Assembly: GCA_965649825.1 (NCBI GenBank)
Contig: OZ287703.1
Coordinates: forward strand, 744,001-808,000
Reading direction: 5' to 3'
Source of the DNA: Penicillus capitatus
Lineage: Eukaryota; Chlorophyta
DNA length: 64,000 nucleotides
In this document: one piece after another, positions 57,048-64,000 of the stretch
How positions within the stretch are numbered: the stretch's first letter is position 1
Layout: the number at the start of each line of letters is the position of its first letter
Translations under genes and position numbers: made by a program
Notes under the pieces: generated by a model
Seen by the model: the letters and a program-made list of their open reading frames with translations, nothing else
Databases searched by the model: none
Told to the model about the DNA's origin: nothing

Positions 57048-58640
57048 ATGGCGCAGTTAACAACAAGAAACGAAAAAGGAAGGGAATTTCTCTGCTACGA
57101 GCCTAGCGCTGAAGTTCTATCGCACCTCGCGCAGTCGCCTTACCTCTCAGTCCTTTCGGAGGCATTGTCGTCCCTTGCGATAAACGCCACAGCACAGCAG
57201 CATGTTCAAGAGCGGCGAGCATTCATGCATCAACTCCAGAGCTGGCTCATCGAAGCACAGAAGGCTCCGTCGACGCCACGGCATCACCTAAGTTGCGTCC
57301 AGAACTTGCGCATCCTGCCGTTCGGTTCCTTCATCATGGGCACTAGTGGGGTTGACAGCGACCTCGATGTCACACTTGAAGGCGACATCACAGACCCCGA
57401 GATTAGTGTGACTGGACGACTGTCTGAAGCGAAACGCGACTTCAAAATCGCTCTGTTAACCGAAATCCATAACTTTCTCGTTCGAGGGAGGTATCTCTAT
57501 CCCTGGAAGGGCACTCGACTCATTCGAGACGCCAGAGTCGCCATCAGTCGTTTCAGAGAGAATTTTACTGGGACTCCGTGCGACCTCTCCATTGGCAATA
57601 CCATCGGAATCTTCAAAAGCCGTCTGCTGGCGGCGGTGCTCGACATCGATCCGCGTTTGCGGGGTCTGGTCGTCATCGTGAAGCGCTGGGCGAAGGTCCA
57701 TGGATTTGATGATTCGTCCAACGGCTGTTTCAATTCGCACTGTTTGCTGCTCCTCGTATTGACATTTGCCCAAACCCGATCGCCACCTCTCCTGCCCCCA
57801 CTAAAAGATATCTTTCCTGGACTGAGGTCCGTTATCAAGCAATCCAAGACAGATGTTCAAGTGGATCTCGTAGAAGAGATCGCGCATTTTCAAGACAAGG
57901 TCAAAGAACTGACTGAAAAGAAGTGGCCTGCGCAGAACAAGGAATCTATCTGCGAATTACTGATTGCGTTTTTCCTGCAGTTCTCACTCTTTGCGTCACA
58001 CTGTTACCAAGTTCAGACATCCCCCAAGCGCGACAATCAGATAACGGCTCGACCGACGAGCAGTTGCTGGAAGGGTGGATATGTTCTCTATCAGTGGGAT
58101 CAGGAGACCACTTACAGATCGCTGCTGTTTGTGGAGGATCCTTTCTGTGCCGAAGACAACTGTGCACGGACAGTGAAATGCGGTCCGTGTACCGAAATCC
58201 TGACGACGCTCAAAGAAACGGCCTACTTTGCACAGGCCTTCTCTCTTTCACCCCCGCCTGCGCATTCCGATATGTGGCGAGAATTGTGGGCGCTGCTCTT
58301 TAGCAAGATTCGTCTGCGACAGCTACCCAGATTTCATTGGCTTCACTGGCAGGCCTTGCAGTGGATGTACCATCGCCGAGATGCGACGCCTGTCTCTATT
58401 GTCTACCATTACCCATCCGCGCCGTTTGTCTATTCAAACGGTCGACCCTGTGTGGTCACGGCCCCTCTCCATAGTTGTTTCGCGTCCTCCGATCGGTGTC
58501 CGACGGCATCGGATACCTGGATGGGTGGGGCACATTGTGCGAACGGCCAGAATCCTGTGCCAAGTGCCTTACTGGCCTCGACATCACAAAAAGATGCGCA
58601 GCCGCCGCCGGCGCCATCGAATTTTATGAGCAACAAATGA
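57048..58640 (+). CDS. terminal nucleotidyltransferase (Cid1/TUTase-like), short paralogue
   Basis: A single open frame of 530 residues from the ATG at 57048. LRILPFGSFIMG, the DxD pair in DSDLDVTLEG (Asp105, Asp107), and PCDLSIGNTIGIFKS with the third Asp (179) form an intact catalytic site. GLVVIVKRWAKVHGFDD, FNSHCLLLLVLTFAQTRS and LFVEDPFCAEDNCARTV match the paralogue at 6613-10689 almost block for block, so the two arose by duplication. The long C-terminal extension and Gly-Arg tail are missing. Downstream of about residue 440 (58370) similarity is lost and other frames are also open to 58670, so a short intron and a different C-terminus are possible. Predicted to add nucleotides to RNA 3' ends. 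Confidence 0.85.
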   Translation: MAQLTTRNEKGREFLCYEPSAEVLSHLAQSPYLSVLSEALSSLAINATAQQHVQERRAFMHQLQSWLIEAQKAPSTPRHHLSCVQNLRILPFGSFIMGTSGVDSDLDVTLEGDITDPEISVTGRLSEAKRDFKIALLTEIHNFLVRGRYLYPWKGTRLIRDARVAISRFRENFTGTPCDLSIGNTIGIFKSRLLAAVLDIDPRLRGLVVIVKRWAKVHGFDDSSNGCFNSHCLLLLVLTFAQTRSPPLLPPLKDIFPGLRSVIKQSKTDVQVDLVEEIAHFQDKVKELTEKKWPAQNKESICELLIAFFLQFSLFASHCYQVQTSPKRDNQITARPTSSCWKGGYVLYQWDQETTYRSLLFVEDPFCAEDNCARTVKCGPCTEILTTLKETAYFAQAFSLSPPPAHSDMWRELWALLFSKIRLRQLPRFHWLHWQALQWMYHRRDATPVSIVYHYPSAPFVYSNGRPCVVTAPLHSCFASSDRCPTASDTWMGGAHCANGQNPVPSALLASTSQKDAQPPPAPSNFMSNK

Positions 58641-59344
58641 TCATGTACATTATCTCCTTGGACTCGTAGAGGTTGACAGAAACGAGACGAATTTCATGTC
58701 AACTATCGATTCGCTCGTTTTGCGATGGTATCGTCCACAACATCTCTTTCTTTTAATCCCATGGAGTGAGTGATGTCTTTCTTTAAGACCCTCTTCGGCC
58801 GTCTGTCTGTTTTTGAAGAATTCCGATCTGCATCTAGCTGTCCATCTTACATTCTTTGTTCGACATGAGTGGGTATATGTGTGTGAGTGTTGTGTTTAGA
58901 CGGTAGCCTCATTTGTTATGTGGCCTGAGTGATGGCCTTTTGCCGAGGTGATCTTCGTCTTATTATCTATGTACGTTGTGTCTCCTCGGCTTTCTAATTC
59001 TTTACGAACCGGCACATGTATGGCACCAATTTCTGCAACAGCAATGGGCGATCGCGGATAGAGATCACAGAGAAAGTGAGGAAATCTCTTCTTCCTTTCT
59101 CCTCTACTCTACATCTCAAACCGAGAAGCATAGGAGGTCGCTTCATCGTGTCTCTCTTGTCATCGGAATGCATGTCGGGTTGAGACGTCTTAGGGACGTC
59201 GCGTGCGTTCGTGCACATTTCTCCGATCTTTCCTAGCAGATGTCAACATCTTTAAACGAATGCGCCCATTTCTGCATTCGCCCAACAACACACCTGTCCT
59301 CGTTGCCTTCTCGCACACGTCGAAGCTGCGCTGCCGTCAGCAAA
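58641..59344. other. intergenic
   Basis: No supportable gene. An in-frame ATG at 59240 would extend the next protein by 35 residues. Confidence 0.45.
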
Positions 59345-60581
59345 ATGGAAGAAGATGAGCCGCAAATAGTGGACTTTATGTCTATAACGGGCGCCGATGC
59401 CGACGTTGCCAAGCACTACTTGGAAGCCTGCAACCGGGATATGAGCACCGCCATTAACGCATACCTGGAGAATACTGCCCAGAGTCATCTACACGCACCT
59501 ACCGTCTCGTCCAGGCACGCCTTGCCTTCGTCTCCGGATCCCATACGACGCTCTCACAGAGTCGAAGCGCATCCTCTGTCCGATAGCGGCGACATCTTTG
59601 AAGACCCCAGTGGTGTGGACGATGCTGCACTGGGATCCGGCGAAGCGGGAGAGAACGCCGTAGGAATGGACGAAGCGACGTCGCCCGCTGCGTCGCTCGG
59701 AGGCGACAGCAACGACAGTTTTCACACACCGACGCATCTTTCCTCCTCGCCACAGGCGAATGCTGAATCTTCCTTCGTTGGCGCACGTAGGACGAGCATT
59801 GACGTCGGATGTCATGTCTCATCGGCACTGTCTGTGTAGAAGGGAGCCAACAGAGACGAGATTTGCCCGAAGACTTTCCTGAAGGCTTCGACCGCAGTGA
59901 CCTCCACGAAGCGCAGATGTTGGAAGCGGCTCTGCTCGGTGTCCCTTTCCAAGGAGATCTCGCGCAAATGATGCCAGCACATGAACCCGTGGCGGTTCGT
60001 CCGCCATCTCCAGCCACACTAGCGGCTCGTGCTCTGCGCGAACAACAGGACTTTGAGTATCAGGAATCGGAGAGACAGGATCGGGAGAAACGTGAAGCAG
60101 AGATGGCAGAGGAACGTCAGCAACGCGAAGCAGAGGTGGTGGCGGCACAGCAGAGACAACAGGAGGCCGATGCCATGTCCCGTCTCCTTGACAGAAAACG
60201 CAGTTCTTTGCCTGAGGAGCCAGCAGAAGACGATCCCGATGCCCTTGTCGTGCTCGTGCGTCTTCCTGACGGCGCTCGTTGCCAACGGCGTTTTAGACGA
60301 ACAGATTCCGTCGTTTTCCTATTTGATTTTGTGGACGTCGATGCGAATAGAGAAGTATGAGCGCCTGCCTCTTCCTGAATCAATGTCACACTTCTCACTC
60401 AAATGTTGTGTCCTCATAGAGTGCCGATCGCGAAGAGGGTGCCCAGCATTGGTGGACATTAGAAGGCTACGATCTCATGACTCCCTTTCCGAGACGTCGC
60501 ATCAGTAATAATCAGGAGCTCAGTTTCGAAGCCGCTGGATTGAATAATAAGCGAGAAACTTTGTTTGTAGAAATGAAGTAA
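59345..60581 (+). CDS. UBA-UBX protein (PUX7/FAF-like Cdc48 adaptor)
   Basis: Three exons (59345-59786, 59840-60354, 60420-60581), introns 53 and 65 nt, 372 residues. The N-terminal UBA-like domain reads IVDFMSITGADADVAKHYLE ... AINAYLEN. A long disordered Ser/Asp-rich linker follows. Then a short helix EAQMLEAALLGVP (UIM-like), a Glu/Arg/Gln coiled coil (KREAEMAEERQQREAEVVAA), and a C-terminal UBX fold: VVLVRLPDGARCQRRF, FLFDFVD, and YDLMTPFPRRR carrying the FPR loop that docks on Cdc48/p97. No UAS domain is seen, which favours the plant PUX7 layout. It would link ubiquitinated substrates to Cdc48. The start at 59345 begins the UBA region; 59240 is an in-frame alternative. Confidence 0.87.
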
Positions 60582-60634
60582 GGCGTATTATATCACTTCT
60601 GCATGAATAGAACATTAAGAGTGTTCATGTTTTC

Positions 60635-61387
60635 TCACTCTTTGCTTGTCAACACCATCAATGCCAGAATGCCGATGAGAAGGTACTTGGCATAAGGATA
60701 ATCGTTCATGATAATGGTAAACATGCCCAAGTACGGAAAGAACCTGAAAATCGGCACATAGCTTCTCGGCAGCTTCGGCGATCATGCTTACCCGATGGCA
60801 CGGCCCATGATGTGCTCATTCTTCAGCCAGTCCTGTCCCGGAGCGTAGAGAGAACGATCGTGTCCAAAGTTGTTGTCTCCCTATAGCTTCGTCCATAAGA
60901 GTAAGAGATCGGAGAGGTGGTAGGTCAGCGGCAGACTTTGGTCAGCAACTTCATTTCTGGGACCGATTGCGACACGCGTTCTTCGTGGACTTTAATTGCC
61001 CGATGAACGATCGGAATATCCCGATGATCTACTCGGAACACAACGATCTCGCCGGTGCGAATGGGAGCGGAGCCCATGTGAAGGAACAGAATATCTCCCC
61101 TCTGGAATCCTGTAGCATTATGTTTGTCTCAGGGGAGATAGATGCCTTCGGGGTGAATGCCTGGTTCCATGCTGCCGCTCAATACGACGACAATGGGCGA
61201 TTCGCTGCCCGTCACGAGCATCAATGTCTTCCAAATGATGAGCGCCGCCGTCGCAATGAGTCCTATGGAGGACGTCGTCTCTGCCGTCGACGTCGTGCTG
61301 AAACGAACCGAGATTGGCACTCTGGTGGAGGAACTGACGCACGTCCATGTTTCGTAGCGTCTTGATAACATCCTTGACAAACTCCAT
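60635..61387 (-). CDS. SEC11: signal peptidase complex catalytic subunit
   Basis: Five exons (61387-61321, 61262-61161, 61109-60937, 60880-60792, 60743-60635), introns 58, 51, 56 and 48 nt, 179 residues, the normal SEC11 size. The N-terminal membrane helix is [14 protein letters not shown]. The catalytic serine lies in [10 protein letters not shown], followed by [13 protein letters not shown]. The catalytic histidine is in [10 protein letters not shown], and [16 protein letters not shown] holds the third conserved region. The C-terminal helix is [13 protein letters not shown]. The second intron begins with GC instead of GT; the join restores the conserved SMEPG-FQRGD exactly. It cleaves signal peptides in the ER and so is needed for the F1, F2 and patatin products here. 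It is divergent from the tail-anchored coiled-coil gene, with about 216 bp between starts. Confidence 0.95.
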
Positions 61388-61603
61388 TGCGCCAGCGGAG
61401 GGATTAGACGTCACGTCAACAACGGGCTCGTGTCGCGATCTGTCCTGCGATGTTCGCGAAGACCTCTCGTTCGTGTTCGATGCGTCGCGCGACGAAAGCT
61501 CGTTGCGCTGGGACGATCTGCCGTTCAAGGCGTCTCCGTCCAGACAACCGACGAAAGCACCGACTAGTGACAGTAGGACAGGAACGCAAAATGAAGGCGA
61601 GAG

Positions 61604-62771
61604 ATGTTGGATGGTGTGTTAGACTGGCTACGCACACAGGAAGCGCCATGGTAAAGGACGGCGAGATCTCAAGCCATTGCGTGCCGTCGAGAGCACGCCG
61701 CCCGAGTTTCCAGTCGTGATACCTGTTGTCAGAGACGTGCTCAGATGTCCCTGTAGGATCTGCCACTCTTCAAGCAACTGGCGACGGATTTGGCGAGTCT
61801 CGATAAGGCGTTGGTGAGAATCCATGCCTCACGACAAACGGCGACGGGTAAAGTGGATGAGTGAGAATTGCTGCTGTATTATGGCCGAGATGATAAGGGG
61901 CGCCGCAGGTCGCTGCTCACGACATTGATCGAGGAAGTGCAGCGCGAACAGGAGGCGTGGTTTAAACAAGTGCAGGTGATGGAACGACTGATGGAACAAG
62001 CAGGTAAGGAAGGGAGGCGATTGTGCACCTCCGACTGTGGCGCGGCGATGTAGCAACACTGGAATCGAGCAAAACGGAATTGGACGCCATGCGTCAGCAG
62101 TACGATGAGATGCGCCGCAAAGTGTGTGGATGATCGTGTTCTCCGGAAAAGTGTGACCGAGTGAGGCACCATGTGATGTGACAGGTGGATTTGTACAACG
62201 GACTCTTGGAGGAGAGGGAACGCGAAGTGGATTCACTGAAGCAGCAATTGGAGGATGTTAACACCGCGGCTGAGTTAAAAGAACGCAAGAACGCTGCATT
62301 GAAGGAGCTCGTTGTTGCCGGTGAGAAAGTGTGAGATGAAAGAGTGAGATCGAATGATCCGACGTCCTTTTCATTGCAGGCGCCTCGACGACGCAGGAAG
62401 AGATGGGACTGCCAACGTGGTCGCCCTCCGAGGTCTCAACCTTCTTCATTAAAGATGAAGACGATACAACAGGCGACAAGCAAAGCGAAACGCAGACCGC
62501 CATTGTCGCGTCACATCGTCCGACAAGACCATTGAAGAAAGTGGAGACGCCAGGACTGGTCTTCGTGTCGATCTTCATGGCCTTCACGCGCTTAACAGGC
62601 GGCGCATGGAACTCGACCACCCGTTATCTGCCCAAAGAGCTTAAAGCACTGGTGCGTGTGACGCGTAAGGGATGGGCTAAGAGATATCGTGTGGATGTAT
62701 AGGCCGAAGTGGTAGGACTGGCGGCGATTCTGATCACGGCAGCCGCTGTGGCATCGAGCGGTTTTCTGTGA
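61604..62771 (+). CDS. tail-anchored coiled-coil protein
   Basis: Eight exons (61604-61650, 61694-61715, 61757-61847, 61890-62003, 62054-62121, 62185-62320, 62380-62651, 62703-62771) with introns of 41-63 nt; the sum is 273 codons, 272 residues. The second exon is only 22 nt. The protein opens MLDGVLDWLRTQEAP; helical segments follow (LFKQLATDLASLDKALVRIH, EEVQREQEAWFKQ, SSKTELDAMRQQYDEMRRK, REREVDSLKQQLEDVNTA). A disordered Thr/Ser/Asp segment and a short helix precede a C-terminal membrane segment AEVVGLAAILITAAAVASS with almost no residues after it, the layout of tail-anchored membrane proteins. The last 51-nt intron removes an in-frame stop; without it the protein would lose its anchor. 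A tether or SNARE-regulator role is possible; no family recognised. Confidence 0.78.
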
Positions 62772-62971
62772 AAGCCAAGCGTGAGAAACGGCGATCTGCC
62801 TGGCGCGAACAAAATGATGTGCATACAGAATCCCATGCATTCTCATTAGTACTCCTGTCCCGTACGTACGATCGATCTCGCACGAACGCACGCGCCAAAT
62901 CCATCATCAGCGTGTTCGGCACGCGAACAAACGTACTCGATGTGTTCTTCACGCGCAGGAGTTAGATACTC

Positions 62972-62979
62972 TATAAAAA
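62972..62979 (+). promoter_or_regulatory. TATA box of the BTB gene
   Basis: TATAAAAA, 68-75 bp upstream of the ATG at 63047. Confidence 0.6.
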
Positions 62980-63046
62980 GGCGTGCGCGTCCGCATCCGC
63001 ATCGCCATTTTGAATTTGACTTGCTCAGTCAGGCTTCAGTTGCGAT

Positions 63047-63759
63047 ATGAACAAAAGTTCTCACTGGAGTCTGTTGCCTTTTGACGGAGACTGCGCTGCC
63101 AGTCAAGAATCAGATGTTGTGCTGCGCTTCGACGACAATACCATGCTCAAAACGCATCGTCTCTTTCTCTCCCGAGCATCTCCACTGCTGCGCGACATTC
63201 TGGACTGTCGCGAAAGCGACGAGATACATCTGGGTCAGACCGATGCTTTGCCATGGCGCATCATCCTCAATCTTCTCTTCCCACTTTATCCCATACGCGA
63301 CTGTGAACTGATCCGAAACAGTTCGCTGGTAAGTACGAGTCCGTGTTGAACACGCCGATGACAACGTTGGTGCAGGACACTGTGTTGCGCGAGGCGAACA
63401 AGTATAATATCAAGTGTGTGATGGACCGTATCGAAAACGCCATAGTGCAGTCCTTGATGCACCAAGCGCAGGAGCGCAGCAAATCTGGACTGCTTGCGGC
63501 AATGTTCTTGCGCGATGAGAAACATCTGATGATCGTCGCTGGTCGTTACCAGTTGAAAAAAGCAAAGGCGGCGACGATTCGAATTTTGGGCCGTATTCTC
63601 GGCAACGCCGTCAAGCTGGATGCCCTGCAGATGAAGCAAGGAAAATGGCTTTGTCTCCACGGCGTCGAATTTCGTATCGATGACCTTCGTCGACAGGGAT
63701 ACGAAGATGTCTTTGCCTTCCTTGAATCTGCCCACGCAGCCATCTCCCGTCGTTCCTAA
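63047..63759 (+). CDS. BTB/POZ-domain protein
   Basis: Two exons (63047-63328, 63376-63759) with a 47-nt phase-0 intron, 221 residues. The BTB fold is visible: SDVVLRFDDNTMLKTHRLFL, SRASPLLRDILDC, and after the intron LREANKYNIKCVMDRIENAI, the usual L--A-KY-I-----E helix pair. The C-terminal half has further helices (SGLLAAMFLRDEKHLMIVA) and ends in DVFAFLESAHAAISRRS. Lone BTB proteins usually dimerise or recruit substrates to cullin-3 ligases; no kelch or MATH partner domain is present. A TATA box precedes it. Confidence 0.8.
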
Positions 63760-64000
63760 CAATAGACCAAACGACGCCCTCCAAGCGACTGTTCTTTTGA
63801 ACGTCGAATACGTTTTCTTTTAACAAAAATTGAACAGCAGTGCGCACTGAATTTCGAGGTTGTCAAATGGAAAGAGACATAGCATTGTTATCTAGAACGT
63901 TCATGTTGTCACATCTCATTTTCCGCGTCATTGTACGACGAAGCGACGGGTTCCATGCGTTCAGGCCAGAAGAAGGTCTCGGCTTCTGAACGGTTTATCA
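63760..64000. other. 3' flank, nothing recognised
   Basis: Non-coding sequence to the window edge. Confidence 0.5.

Noticed and set aside
1-64000. CRISPR arrays, bacterial operons, rRNA genes, integrated virus or complete transposon
   Set aside because: No spaced direct repeats, no ribosome-binding-site-led gene strings, no rRNA-like blocks, and no polymerase, integrase, transposase or capsid-like protein could be recognised.

Overview
The window is nuclear DNA of an unnamed eukaryote, most likely a gene-dense single-celled one. The evidence is that many real proteins are split by very short GT-AG introns. I could place about 70 of them, mostly 41-65 nt long (extremes 33 and 74). The window also holds a eukaryotic tRNA-Lys, an SR splicing factor, clathrin light chain, a SEC11 signal peptidase and an ArfGAP. 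A thioredoxin resembling the atypical plastid thioredoxins of plants and algae, an RRM/zinc-knuckle/RS protein of the plant RSZ layout and a UBA-UBX protein of the plant PUX layout lean towards an alga or an alga-related protist. I cannot name the lineage. There is no sign of bacterial operons, CRISPR arrays or a recognisable virus.

Layout. 1-13 kb: a GC-rich ORF pair that may be a mobile-element remnant, a coiled-coil gene (-), a thioredoxin-like gene (+), clathrin light chain (-), a 1300-residue terminal nucleotidyltransferase (-) and a 2-hydroxyacid dehydrogenase (-). 13.7-34 kb: a mostly secretory island. Four members of an unrecognised secreted Ala/Cys-rich family (here F1) and two members of a second unrecognised secreted family (F2) are interspersed with a WDR55-like WD40 gene, two genes of unknown function and an ACAP-type BAR-PH-ArfGAP-ankyrin gene. 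34-43 kb: a type II membrane GT14 glycosyltransferase, two secreted patatin-like lipases, the SR protein and tRNA-Lys. 43-50 kb: an armadillo-repeat gene, a GDA1/CD39 apyrase and a small novel protein. 50-64 kb: a gene-poor stretch, an AIG1/GIMAP-like GTPase with a hydrophobic C-terminal half, a second nucleotidyltransferase, UBA-UBX, SEC11, a tail-anchored coiled-coil protein and a BTB protein.

How they fit together. Much of the content serves the secretory and endomembrane system: signal peptidase, clathrin, ArfGAP, GT14, apyrase, UBX, and the exported F1, F2 and patatin products. Two nucleotidyltransferase paralogues and the SR protein belong to RNA metabolism. F1 and F2 are the best candidates for something undescribed. 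Their paralogues share intron positions and phases, signal peptides and cysteine patterns, yet match no family I know.

Limits. Exon boundaries were derived by hand from GT/AG sites, reading-frame continuity and family resemblance, and no search was run. Gene coordinates span first to last coding base including introns. Where an end or an internal join is unresolved, the entry says so.
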